The translations under genes were made by a program, and so were the position numbers. This document shows, one piece after another, positions 1 through 11,150 of a stretch of DNA of 64,000 nucleotides. Numbering within the stretch: position 1 is the stretch's first letter; the number at the start of each line of letters is the position of its first letter. The notes under the pieces are model-generated. The model was not told the origin of the DNA. It made no database searches and worked only from the letters and a program-made list of their open reading frames with translations. This DNA is from Leptidea sinapis (taxonomy: Eukaryota; Arthropoda; Insecta; Lepidoptera; Pieridae): assembly GCF_905404315.1 (NCBI RefSeq), contig NC_066312.1:6373001-6437000 (forward strand), written 5' to 3'.

Positions 1-420
1 TAATGTACTAAACTCCACACTTGCTTTCACCTTAAGTGAAATTCAAATAAACTTTAAATAAAATAGGCTTAAACTAAGCACTTCTGAGTCGTCATTATAA
101 ACATTTCTTTTAAAATACTGAATTAACCATATGTTCGTAAAAAGTTGAGCTCGAGAGATGAACATATAAAAAACTCAACGGCTAAAGATGGAGTGATTCG
201 TGGGGAAGGTTTTGGTACATAATAAGTTATTTTTTTGTGTATACTGGTTGAATTATGACTGTGATTGTTGAAAATATCGGAATAATCACAAACATCAACG
301 CATATAAGAAAAAAATGTATGCCGTGATTGTTTTTTTTTCTGTAGTTCTACAGAAAAGTCTGCGATGGTATATGTTTATCTTTTAAGCATAAATAAATAA
401 ACAATTTGTCATGTTTTTAA
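1..420. other. No gene seen
   Basis: AT-rich sequence with short homopolymer runs. No supported ORF, splice pair or recognised repeat. Confidence 0.5.
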
Positions 421-770
421 AGTGATAACCCTCACTCCTGGGATTAATCCACAAATAAAACCTGAAAACAAAATTTTAAGAACGGTGCGGGACATCATAA
501 AATTTTGTTTTGTTTAGATTAGCAAGAGCGACATCTCAAGTCAATTTCCTAATATGCATAGATTGGTGTTGAGCAGGTTATCAACTGTAAAGTAGATCCT
601 GTAGATGAAGCCACAACCTGAGAGTTGAACAAAGCATACAAGATTTTGTGCCGATACGTGACTCGAACGGTTGGTTCAGTTGGCAGTGCAATCGCACGGA
701 ACGCAAGAGGTCGTGGGTTTGAGTCCCACAACGTTCATAAAATTTTGTTTTCAAATTTTATATCTAGATA
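421..770. repeat. tRNA-derived SINE-like sequence inside a foldback
   Basis: Positions 676-730 contain A-box-like GGTTCAGTTGG and B-box-like GGTCGTGGGTTTGAGTCCC, as in tRNA-derived SINEs. The tail at 723-752 (GTCCCACAACGTTCATAAAA...) is repeated inverted at 464-493 with about 27 of 30 positions matching. Positions 422-463 resemble 23171-23215, so the flank also belongs to a dispersed repeat. A reverse-frame ORF across it is a by-product. Confidence 0.55.
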
Positions 771-1259
771 AATCAATTAAATATTAAAAAAAAATACGTC
801 CTATTGGAAATAAATTTAGGAGGATTCAGTATTAGCCATATCAAATTAAAGACGTTTGATAACCTTAAGTATTTCATGCACATTATGATAGGCCTTTACA
901 TCATACAATTAAAATAAATATCATAGATATTACACGGTAGATTTGTATTTTCCTTAATAATTCATGTACATAGGTTCTTAGTCATTCTATAACCGTAGGC
1001 ATACCTAGACGATTAAGAGAAGGGTATTTCTTTACATATTTTTAGTTAACTAAGTAAGTAAGTGTAGGATAAGTTAAGTTCTTCAAGATAGGAAAACAAA
1101 TATTTTAAAATATACTGGTACAGGTAGGGCGCGCATACGTAAGCATAAAAGAAATTATTATACTTGGCAAGCAAACAATAGCTTTAATAATCTGTTAAAT
1201 AGTGATCTAGATGTATTCTGCAAAAGCGTAGACTATAGAGGACGTACCCTAGCCAACAA
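771..1259. other. No gene seen
   Basis: AT-rich sequence without supported features. Confidence 0.45.
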
Positions 1260-1515
1260 TTTTTTTTTTGTGTGTTAAGTGATCACCGCCGCCCACTCTC
1301 TTGCAACACCTGAGGAATCACAAGAGCGTTGCCGGCCTTTAAGGAAGGTGTACGCGCTTTACTTGAAGGTACCCATGTCGTATCGTCCCGGAAACACCGC
1401 ACAATGAAGCTCATTCCACAGCTTCGTAGTACGAGGAAGAAAGCTCCTTGAAAACCGCACTGTGGAGGACCGCCACACATCCAGATGGTGGGGATGATAT
1501 CGTAACTTGTAATAA
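1260..1515 (-). mobile_element. LINE family B, 5'-truncated 3' end
   Basis: A poly-T start (the A-tail on the minus strand) is followed by the complement of the family B C-terminal coding region (peptide pieces [20 protein letters not shown] and GRYDMGTF). It aligns with 41950-42225 and stops abruptly near 1515. The downstream sequence is unrelated, as expected for 5' truncation during target-primed reverse transcription. Confidence 0.8.
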
Positions 1516-3949
1516 TAAAAGTAGAGGAAATAAGTTAAGTTAATAATATATAGTAACAGACGGAAGATGTCGTGGACAGCAGGTAGTAACAAACAAAATA
1601 TTTCTGAGATCAGCTTAAGATATTTAAAAAAACATACTTAAATCTGGCTGAATCTGAATTGGAAAAATATAATAGATTTTGTATAAGCCCTTCATATCAA
1701 TTTTTCCGCTAGGTGGGATACACTAATTGGAGTGGTTTCCTGTAACAAATCAACGTTTGTATGGAAATATAGGAACGAGTTTATTGGTATTCATAAGTAC
1801 CATACCATGGTAACTGGTTGAGAGCATCTATCAAAGCACACAAACTCGTGCTCACTATTTGAAAAGTAGGATTTTAATAGATCGAAAGTCACAAAATTTG
1901 AATGAATGCTTTTTGTTTTTTCGTTTTTACTTACAATCAAGGCTAAAGTATGATGGAAACATAACAAAAGGTATAACGTGATATGGTACCTACGGCCTGA
2001 AACCTTTTTAAGACATTGCCGACGTGACCGTAACCGTGTCAATCTATTTTATTCATTCTCTCGTCCATCATCATCTATAACTAAACCACTCCAACATTTT
2101 CATACCATTAACTATATCTATATAACCATGACCTCATCTTTTACTCTTTTCTTTTATCGCTGTCTTACAAAATCTTCATCGCAAAAGTATTATAAATAAT
2201 TATATTATACAAAAACACAAGGCAATTCCGAATTGTTATCTTTATATTTAGCGTGTATGTGTCTATCATTTATTCGATTTTCAAATCCAAATTTCGACCA
2301 ATATTCGCATATATATTCTGAATAAACCAATTGGAATAAATGTCAGCCGTTTCATCAATTAACCACTAAAAACCACTCAATGAACTGTGATACGGAAGTA
2401 ACGTTGGATGTTTTGAATAAAAATGTTTTGATTCGAGCCGAGCGGGACCCTTTGAATCAGTCGCCATTGAACGTGGACTAAATTTATTTTAAAGCTGCGA
2501 TCACCGGTTTCTGTATCAATTCATCCATTCTGCAATAACGCTCGCTCTAATAATTGGTGCTATTTTTACTTACAAGCTCGGCGATTGATGTGCAACCTCA
2601 CTTAAGTGGAATAGATTAAAAATAAAGAAAAGCGCACAAAGGGACGCTGACGCTATATGGAATATTTCATTTTCTCGTTTCAACCGCATTCCCAGCGTAG
2701 GTACCGACAATATAATGCCTTTTATTCTTAGAAGCGCTTCTCATCGCTGAAAAACCGCAAGCGAGATACGTCTTCGCCTCCGAGGAATTGTTCAAAATCT
2801 TTGCTGCCTTCAACTTAACGATTCATGAGGGTGTTTCGACTTTTGGTATATGTATTTATTACCCGAATCCATTTCTTAATAATCATCATATTAGTTAATA
2901 TTACGTTAATATTTTTTTTATATATAACAAGCTGTTCCCAATACCTTTGGGTCAGAAAAGAAATTTATAAAAGCTACAGATAAGTGTTTCCCGTAGTATT
3001 TCCAAAAAAGTTAAACTTCTACCAAGGCCTATTTAGGTACCTGCTGAAGTTACTGGCAACACTGACATATTATGAGGCAACTTTAAAAAATTTTTGAGAA
3101 GTCCTTTCAAACAAATACAATCCTTACATTTTGATTCGGTTATTTGACAAGTAAAGAAATTATTGGTTTTACACGCTTTTTATTAGCTTTACCTGTATGT
3201 ATGTTTGTTTGTAACACTCATTTGGGCGCAATTTCGACCCGCTTTAAATGAGCAGATTTCGTTCAAACTTTGTTGATTTATCGAGGACCGATGACAATAC
3301 ATTAAATTGATAAAATTATTCCTTTTTTCAATTTGCAAAATAAGATTTTTCTTAATTTATTCGATTCTAATGGACCCTTTTTCAAGTCTAATTTATAACA
3401 ATAAATACTATATATCATACTCTTATATAATATGATGTCTAGCATAATATAAATGTGTTATAACAATAGCAACTCACAGAATATTGGGTATAGAGCGAAA
3501 AACAACCAAACACTCAGCGCACTCACTGAAATAACCACTCAATATGGCGTACGACAATAACTGTAACGTTCCCGCGCACTTTTTTGTAAACCTTCAAAAC
3601 AAAATCTACACGATATTCTATTTTGAAGTTCGGTTTTCTATAAGAAGCGTGTTTTTTAGTTTTTTGAAACTATTACTTATTATTATTTTTCTTTCCATAC
3701 AGCCTCAATTAAACTCTACATTTAACAAAATAACACAAATATGTTTATACGCAATTGATCGATCTCAATAAGAGCTGACGATTGTAATAATCTGGCGTCG
3801 AAAGTGCTCCAAGTCAAAAGATATTAGAAGGGAAACTTGTGAGATGAAGCAAAAAATACGTCAAAATGCTTCTGCTACCAGGCACAATAATCCAATACAG
3901 TCAATTTCCTTGAATCTTCCTCGATTGCGTCCTACTATTCTTCTTTTAT
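1516..3949. other. No gene seen; weak repeat fragments
   Basis: Positions 2050-2190 share phrases with 63330-63420 (CATCATCTAT, AAACCACTCCAACATTTTC), so they are an old dispersed repeat. Positions 3190-3290 (TGTATGTATGTTTGTTTGTA and following) read like degraded transposon sequence. Small ORFs at 1978 and 3544 lack any family resemblance. Confidence 0.45.
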
Positions 3950-4060
3950 CGAAGAGGAGAACAAACGAGCGAGCAGTATGTCTCGCCTGATGTTAAGTGA
4001 TAACACAGATAACTCTTGCAACACCAGAGAAATTACAAGAGCGTTGCCGGCGTTTTATAG
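3950..4060 (-). mobile_element. LINE family B fragment
   Basis: GAACAAACGAGCG...TTAAGTGATAAC...CTTGCAACACCAGAG...ACAAGAGCGTTGCCGGC is a diverged piece of the family B 3' end, minus orientation. Confidence 0.65.
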
Positions 4061-4167
4061 AATAATACATAGTTCAAGAACGAATTGAATTTACGAAGAA
4101 AACCGAAAGTTATTTATAGACCACACGACTGAAACAAAATATTAATTTATAAAATTGTTGAAGAACG

Positions 4168-4369
4168 AATCACCGTTCGCGTAATGCTTTCGTCACCGAT
4201 TCGCCCATTCTTACTCCCCAAGTCAAGAAATCACTGTTCGCGTAAAGCAAGCGTCCGTTCGTAACGTTCTTGTCATGTATTCACCAGCATACTCCCCAAG
4301 TCGAGATAATATCACCGTACACGTAACACTCACGTCACGCAGTCACCAGCTTACTCCCCAAATCAAGAG
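4168..4369. repeat. Degenerate three-copy tandem repeat
   Basis: Three units beginning AATCACCGTTCGCGTAA or a variant, and ending TTACTCCCCAAGTCAAG or a variant, start near 4168, 4229 and 4311. The middle unit carries about 20 extra bases. The units are diverged, unlike the array at 5927. They are richer in GC and CG pairs than the flanks. No function is evident. Confidence 0.75.
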
Positions 4370-5825
4370 TGCGCAAAGAAGTTTTATTTCAATAATGTAT
4401 AAACACACGGAAAGCATCTTACGCCATTACGATTTTTGTGGATAGGACGTATATATTTAGAACTTTTAAAAAGATACACATTTAAAACTGTAAACGTGTA
4501 TCAACATAGAAAAACCTGGTTTTTCGTTGATATTCGTACTTTTATTACGTACAAATAAGAAAATATTAATTGGCAGACTCAAATGACCTGAATCGGAGAA
4601 GACTACAACAATGGAACACACACAGACACGAACATGGAATGATGAAAATATCGGTAAGAAACAACTATGGCTACGAACACAGTCCAAAAGAAAAGACCAT
4701 GCCCTTCTTGACAAGTCAAACACAAAGTGACAGATAGACGGAAGGATAAAAATTTCAAAAATCTTAGAACTGGTGTCAGTCGTGAAACATTTAGCACAAT
4801 AATTCACAAACGAAATATATGTATACTACACAATATATGGTTGTATAGATATATTATAATTGATAACTTTAGCAAACTAAATTGCAAATATCAATTTTAC
4901 AAATTGAGCACAGAAAGCTTGTTCGAGTGTTTTTGACAGCCTTTTCGAAAAAGTTAGGTCACACAATATCCAAACAAAAACCAAATGTTGAACAAGTTTA
5001 AAATGTATTTACGAGCAACTTTTCCGCCTGCATATTAGAAAACTAGCTGTTACCCGCGACAACACCTACATTTGCCGTTTCTGTAGGTTTTGTCATTGTA
5101 CTAACAAACACTTAAATATTCAGGTGTTATTTCTTTCAAATTCAAATGTTGAAAAATAGGGTTTTAGGAATGAAATGGCCGTTTTGGCGTAATGGCTACT
5201 TTGTATTAGAATTGTTGTCTCTTCAGTGCGAGATTTCAGAGTGAAATTTTTTTCCCAAAATAGCTAAAAATTTCTGTGTTTAAAAAAATGTACATATGGG
5301 ATTGTTTAAAATGAAATAGTTAAATTTAAATAAAGATATATTGAAAATTTGAGTCATTATTGTAGGAGTTGGAGACAGATGGCGATGTCTTGTGCATTTT
5401 GGATTTAATCGCTTCCGTAGAAGAAACTTCGACTTGAGGAATGAACCCCGAAGAAGACCTGTCAATAAGGTACAATAAACAATAATGAATTGAATGTGAG
5501 GTCCAATGAAGCCAATTATAGGCCCGGATTCATGTTAGCATATCCACAACCCGTTTGTATCAAATCGGTAAAATAAAAAGTGTAGAAAATGGGTGCTGCA
5601 AGATATATCCCACCTGCATTGAAGTTTGCCTTTCCATGTTGAACCGGCACAAAAATAAAGGGATTTTGATGACATGTGATTAAAAGTGGATTTTATACGA
5701 ACATAGCTGACTTACTATATATTACTATAACATAAATGACTTTCTTAATGATTCCACAGATTGGGGATGGAGCGACCGCCCTTAGGCTATTAAATAATAA
5801 GTTTACCTAATTGTACAATATTACT
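4370..5825. other. No gene seen; family E end at 5042
   Basis: Positions 5042-5075 (CTAGCTGTTACCCGCGAC) are the reversed end of the dispersed family E also seen at 8650-8693 and 31350. The rest is AT-rich. A 113-codon minus-strand ORF at 4466-4807 shows no recognisable domain. Confidence 0.4.
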
Positions 5826-5882
5826 TTGTAAACATTTTTTGATGAAAAAAAAGGCCTCTGAGTTTGTTGCACCCATTCTTAA
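5826..5882 (+). mobile_element. LINE family C 3' fragment
   Basis: The stretch TTTGATGAAAAAAAAGGCCT...GAGTTTGTTGCACCCATTCTT is the complement of 48309-48380, the 3' part of LINE C. Confidence 0.55.
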
Positions 5883-5926
5883 AATTTTAAGCTTCTATGT
5901 CTGCTAGTCAGTCAGTCAGTAAGTCA

Positions 5927-6671
5927 GTGATTGACAGAAATAAGAAACTTTGACTCCTTATAATTCCTAAACTGCTGGTTCAAAGTGAATGAAATTTGAA
6001 GTAATACCATGTTTGTACAAAGTCTGCTTGCTAACTAAAACGCAGACTTCTAATTTTATCCATAACTAAGTTAAGATCGAAAATGGCCTGAACTGCTTCG
6101 AGAAAAGTAAGTAAGTGATTGACAGAAATAAGAAACTTTGACTCCTTATAATTCCTAAACTGCTGGTTCAAAGTGAATGAAATTTGAAGTAATACCATGT
6201 TTGTACAAAGTCTGCTTGCTAACTAAAACGCAGACTTCTAATTTTATCCATAACTAAGTTAAGATCGAAAATGGCCTGAACTGCTTCGAGAAAAGTAAGT
6301 AAGTGATTGACAGAAATAAGAAACTTTGACTCCTTATAATTCCTAAACTGCTGGTTCAAAGTGAATGAAATTTGAAGTAATACCATGTTTGTACAAAGTC
6401 TGCTTGCTAACTAAAACGCAGACTTCTAATTTTATCCATAACTAAGTTAAGATCGAAAATGGCCTGAACTGCTTCGAGAAAAGTAAGTAAGTGATTGACA
6501 GAAATAAGAAACTTTGACTCCTTATAATTCCTAAACTGCTGGTTCAAAGTGAATGAAATTTGAAGTAATACCATGTTTGTACAAAGTCTGCTTGCTAACT
6601 AAAACGCAGACTTCTAATTTTATCCATAACGAAGTTAAGATCGAAAATGGCCTGAACTGCTTCGAGAAAAG
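5927..6671. repeat. 188-bp tandem array, four copies
   Basis: Units starting GTGATTGACAGAAATAAGAA begin at 5927, 6115, 6303 and 6491, an exact period of 188. The copies look identical except for one change near 6630 (AACGAAG instead of AACTAAG). The fourth copy ends at GAGAAAAG without the GTAAGTAA junction. Short CAGT repeats lie just upstream. Near-identity means recent expansion or homogenisation. The unit contains CTGGTTCAAAGTGAATGAAA, wording typical of lepidopteran non-autonomous transposons. Confidence 0.95.
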
Positions 6672-7387
6672 AATGGTACGAGACAACAGCTATGTAACTA
6701 AACACCTATAATTTAATTAAGTCGACAGTTATAAATGTTTTTGAACATATTCAACCATATCCATAAAGTACAGTGAAGCCAGTTAATGCATATGGTGCGT
6801 TATTTAAGTTATGAACTTACATAATACTATTCATTAAAAATAGGTTTCAACCTTGTTGTGTTAATCTATTATTTTACTGGATATAATATTTGCTGAACAA
6901 TAGTGTCCAGTCTCTGAGCTATCCTTTTAAATATTTTCTTTGTATAGAAGATAATAGGAAACACCTTCGCGATGACATCGATTCCAGACACAGACTTCGT
7001 TAAGGTATCTATCTATTCCTAAGTACAGACATTAGACAATATAATAGCGTTATCATAAAAGGATAATTCCTTGGAGTCAGACGGATATCCATGGTGATAG
7101 ACGTTGTTTACAAAAGAGTAAATTATAATACAAAGGAGATATTCCACAAATAACATTATTATATTAATTTCAATCAATCCACGTATCAAATCGCGGTTGC
7201 GTAGGCTTTTTATTTTCTTGTCGAATTTATTAATAACCATTGGATTCTTATTCCTTTGTTCTTTTGGATTTTTCCCTAGTAACAATTTATAACCAACTTG
7301 AAACGTTTCGCATAAATAATTTATTATTATGATGTAAACTGCATTCATTGAAGTCAAAAACAAGAACTTGTCCAGTGAGTTTCTATT
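6672..7387. other. No supported gene; long minus-strand ORF
   Basis: A minus-strand ORF covers 7019-7474 (151 codons). Its first 30 or so codons are family A repeat. The remainder is hydrophobic and lysine/asparagine-rich with no family I recognise, so it is described as a finding rather than a gene. Confidence 0.35.
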
Positions 7388-7620
7388 ATGAAGCAGTAAT
7401 GTGTAAACATTACTGTGTTTCGGTCTGAAGGGCGCCGTAGGTAGTGAAATTACTGGGTAAATGATACTTAACATCTTGTCTCAAGGTGACGAGCGCAATT
7501 GTAGTGCCGTTCAGAATTTTGGGCTTTTCAAGAATCCGGAGCCGCACTGCATTGTAATGGGCATAACGTATTAATTACCATGAGCTGAACATCCTGCTCC
7601 TCTCGTCCCGTATTTTCAAA
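7388..7620 (+). repeat. Dispersed repeat family A
   Basis: It starts with the hairpin CAGTAATGTGTAAACATTAC-TG, followed by TCTGAAGGGCGCCGTAG, GACGAGCGCAATTGTAGTGC and AATGGGCATAACGTATTAAT. The same order of blocks recurs at 13676, 22040, 24288, 34258, 46958 and 56566. No coding capacity is seen, so it is probably non-autonomous. Confidence 0.85.
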
Positions 7621-8270
7621 GTTTTTTCAATAGCAGATATAAGAAAATATGTAGTGTTGATTTGATTTTGATCCGATTAAACTGAAGTCCTTTCGAAGTA
7701 CGTTCAATTAACACTTGAACTCCAATTTTCCACACGATGGATTTATTGTTTGGGTGGAAGGTAGTGTTCATATTATTTTTTAATGCGCAGTGTATGGTAA
7801 ACATTTGAGTTTGTACGTTACTAACTGCGTAACTCATAATAAAATTGCTTAATTTAATATAACCAATCAAAGCTAGAAATACATTGATAAAGTAATTATA
7901 ATTGCATTAAAGTAACCTTAAAAGAAACGAGATTTTCACTTGCAAAACTTGTAACTATAAATTGTACTTGTACGTATAAATTTCTAAGTATATTCAAACT
8001 ACAAAAAATTACACACACATAATGTCCTAATTGAAAATACTTAAACGGATTTAGCATTCAGCCTTATCAATTTCATGCAAGTTTTGAGAGCCTGTATGGG
8101 CTTTAAATAAATATCATAAAACGAACGTAAATTATTCTCTCTAATATCTCTCGGTACACTACTAAATATGTAAAGTAATATCTTCATAACCTGCGACTTT
8201 TAGAGTAACATTTTCCATATATTGATCACACTTAAAATTAAAACTTAGAGAAATGTATTTTATAGAAACC
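7621..8270. other. No gene seen
   Basis: AT-rich sequence. Short ORFs only. Confidence 0.45.
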
Positions 8271-8693
8271 CTACTTATATTATAAATATAAGTTTGTTTA
8301 TTAGCTACGCTTTTACGCCACCGAACCGATTTTGAGAAAATTTAGTACAGCGATAGACTAGATCTTAAAATGGACATAGGCTACCTTTTATTGCAAAAAA
8401 AAAATGCAGGGGTTGAAATAGGGGATGGCAGTTTGTATGAAAATTCGTCAGTAGCGAAGATAAAACCAACAAGCTTTGTATTTAGACAGTTCATAAGAAA
8501 TAATTTATAACCATTTGTTCGCGCATTTTCGAAACTGACCTCCATGGGGATTAAAGTTCGTAGGGCAATACTATTAAAGAAGCAGCGGAAAGAGAAGTTT
8601 GTATGTGTATTATTTGAATAGTATCCTAAAATATAAAATGGATTACCCAAAATAACTATTCAACGCGAACGAAGTCGCGGGTAAAAGCTAGCG
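8271..8693 (+). repeat. Non-autonomous transposon, family E
   Basis: It begins near TATAAATATAAGTTTGTTTA, contains CCACCGAACCGATTTTGA and ends ACGAAGTCGCGGGTAAAAGC-TAG. Such blocks with a CTAG end are common in lepidopteran Helitron-like (Lep1-type) elements. That assignment is from general knowledge and unproven here. Confidence 0.5.
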
Positions 8694-8959
8694 GGATATA
8701 CTTCAAATTAATACTAGAAGGATAAATACAGTCCAGTATCCCATTCGTGTGAACTTTATTAAACACTAATTATTGTAACCGCTACTTCGTACGCGTGTTG
8801 TTACATCTAAAATATAAAGAATCATGTCGAGTACATAAACGATTATTGTCATGTTTGTTAATTATTCGGCACGTTGTAGGCTGGATTGAATAATGCGCAC
8901 GTTTAGCCGCATCCGATTCTTTATATGCCTTAATAATCTCCGATAAAAAACTGCTCTCT

Positions 8960-9185
8960 TTTTATACATATAAGAGGGGGCAAACGGGCAAGAGGCTGAC
9001 GGGATGGGGAGAGGTCAGGCAACCGCCTATGGACATCCAAAACAACAGGTGTCAAGAAATACGTTGCCGGCCTTTAAGGTGGGAGTATGCTTTTTTCTTG
9101 AAGGTCCCTAAGTCGTATCAATGCGGGAAAATCGCAGCCGGTAATTGATTCCACAAAGTGGCTGTGCGAGGCAAGAAATTCTCAT
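8960..9185 (-). mobile_element. LINE B-related fragment (subfamily B2)
   Basis: The minus-strand copy includes GGGCAAACGGGCAAGAGGCT, ATGGACATCCAAAACAACAG, GTTGCCGGCCTTTAAGGTGG and GAAGGTCCCTAAGTCGTATC. This parallels family B but with the 'AAACACCAGAGG' type spacer, so it is a related subfamily. Another piece is at 23690-23790. Confidence 0.6.
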
Positions 9186-9790
9186 CTAGCGAATCTCAGA
9201 GTAAAATTAACACGAAACAATGAAGGAATGCAGAATGTATATCTTTCTAGCTGACCCGACAGACAATGTTCTGTAGATAATAAATAAAATACTGTTTTTC
9301 ATGAATTTACCAATAATATTTCATAACATTAAGAATTATTTCGGTAAATTGGACGTAGTTCCTAAAAAATTTTCCAAGCCACAAACATAATATTTCAAGG
9401 AATTCGTGTTTAAAGTTTAATAAATATTAGTATAGTCCATACATGTGGGTTGGGCTACTAGGCATGATGTCATTTAAAGAGTGACAGTAGGGCTGCCATT
9501 TTTTGTCAGTCCGTTAATATGAATCAATTGACCAGTTTTGTGTTATTAACTCTATTTTGACATTATTGTGGTTTGGAACGTTTTTCTGGAATTACGTCCA
9601 ATTATGCTCGTTGTTGTTCTCTCATAGAAGATATATCAATACAAAACAAATATTGGAAATAAAAACTATGGGTCCCAAATCGAAAATAAAAGCTATCCTA
9701 TCTCTCAAGTTGGACTAAACTGCACTCAATGAAGTAATCCCCAATAAAATCCGTTCATTACTTTAGGAATTCATTGGAAACAAACATCAT

Positions 9791-9840
9791 GATATTGATG
9801 CACTTTATAACTATAAGGTGCATCAATATCAAAAATTAAT
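9791..9840. repeat. Inverted repeat, 13-bp perfect arms
   Basis: GATATTGATGCAC (9791-9803) and GTGCATCAATATC (9828-9840) are exact reverse complements. The 24-base spacer is itself partly self-complementary. The hairpin follows family D sequence. Confidence 0.85.
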
Positions 9841-10191
9841 TTTTATAAGTTACGCAATTACATGATATCGCACACCAATTCCTAATTTTTCAAGATACTA
9901 CGATAAGTATATTTATTTTATACAGATATATTTTTCATTGTTAAACATAGACTGTTTGTTCCTACCGTAGAAACGATGATAGTGCAATAATGATTTCCAA
10001 ATAAGTATGTAATACAACAAGAGTTGTTTGTTAGTCTTTCATGCACTTTCTTGCCTACTTTCATGCACTACTTACACTAAACTAGCCCATCATAAAATTT
10101 TCCATACCTTTGATGGAATATTTTGAGGAAATCAATAATGATCTAAATTCTATGAGTGGTTCACGTGCAGTGAGTTGACTCGCAGAACTCG

Positions 10192-10218
10192 GGAACGAGA
10201 GTGTGACACTCTCGTTCC
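10192..10218. repeat. 27-base near-perfect palindrome
   Basis: GGAACGAGAGTGT, one G, then ACACTCTCGTTCC: exact 13-base arms with a single spacer base. It is GC-richer than its surroundings and followed by CTCTTTCTCTCACATTCTC. Confidence 0.9.
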
Positions 10219-10983
10219 TCTTTCTCTCACATTCTCTTCAAAGTAGTAGAAGACAAAGCATTGACACTTAAGATAAGTCATGACATTTAGCCTACAGATA
10301 CATAATGTCCCAAAATTTTTATGATTACCAGAAGATGTGCGATAACGAATTTCTACACGCCAAATGTTATTAGGATGGTTTAAGCTGTCCGATCGCTAGA
10401 CAGACAGACCCACAACAATTGAGTCGTAAAACGTTTCGATATAGCACCTCAAAAAATAATTACTGATACTATTTACAATATATTCACACAGTACTTATAA
10501 TAGCAAACTAAGGTTTTAGTAGGTACGAAATAAAAAAAAAACGGATAATAAAGCAAAGCTTCATATTATTCAAGGTAACTTTAAATTTCAAAATGAAAAC
10601 GTTTAAGCGTATTCAAATTGTTATATGGCGTGTGGAAGTTTCGACGAAATAATTTTGACATTAATACAGGGGCTAACGAAACCGCAGAGATGAAGTGAAA
10701 GAAGTTTTCTCGTTACACGTACACATAAAGTTTAGTGGTTACTGATGTGCATCCTAGTTTACATGTTCACCTTTTATGATGCTGTGTTGTACAATACTGC
10801 TTGTCGTATCGCCGCTCTTCAAATAGACTGCTGTCTATGCCTTGTTTGACATTGAAATACTACGGCAATGCTCAACAGTGCCTTTTCGTTTTAGTTTTCT
10901 TCTAAGCTTTAATCTATTTAAGTATGAAGAACAGCAACGAATGTACTTATAAGAATTGGCTAGATATCACCTGATATTGTTAT

Positions 10984-11150
10984 CAGAGATCAAATCCCGG
11001 TAGGTAGAGACATTTAAATGATGAATATGAAAGCTTGTTTCCGAGTCATGGATGTTCATTTGTATTTATGTATGTTGTCTTGCACCCATTGTACAGGCTA
11101 TGCCTAGTTTGGGGCAAGATAATTTCTGTATGGGTGTCCACAGGTCTTTA
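10984..11150 (+). repeat. tRNA-related SINE, plus copy
   Basis: It begins with the B-box-like AGATCAAATCCCGGTAGGTA and contains ATGATGAATATGAAAGCTTG, TTCCGAGTCATGGATGTTCA and GGCTATGCCTAGTTTGGGGC. The same blocks occur inverted at 12038-12213, where the B box is intact (GGTTCGAATCCCGGTAGG on that strand). Confidence 0.8.

Larger units (their letters stand above)
9186..10983. other. Family D fragments and hairpins, no gene
   Basis: Position 9249 starts TAGCTGACCCGACAGACAAT (family D end). Positions 9680-9730 share AAAGCTATCCTATCTCTCAA with 11655-11690. Two hairpins occur, at 9791-9840 and 10192-10218. No ORF is worth reporting. Confidence 0.5.

Noticed and set aside
651..730. Functional tRNA gene
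   Set aside because: It has A- and B-box-like words but no cloverleaf with a proper anticodon arm; it fits a SINE head better.
4466..4807. 113-codon minus-strand ORF
   Set aside because: Cysteine- and serine-rich composition typical of chance ORFs; it overlaps another frame and has no motif, splice context or family resemblance.
5927..6671. CRISPR-like array
   Set aside because: Units are directly contiguous with no unique spacers, and the context is eukaryotic.
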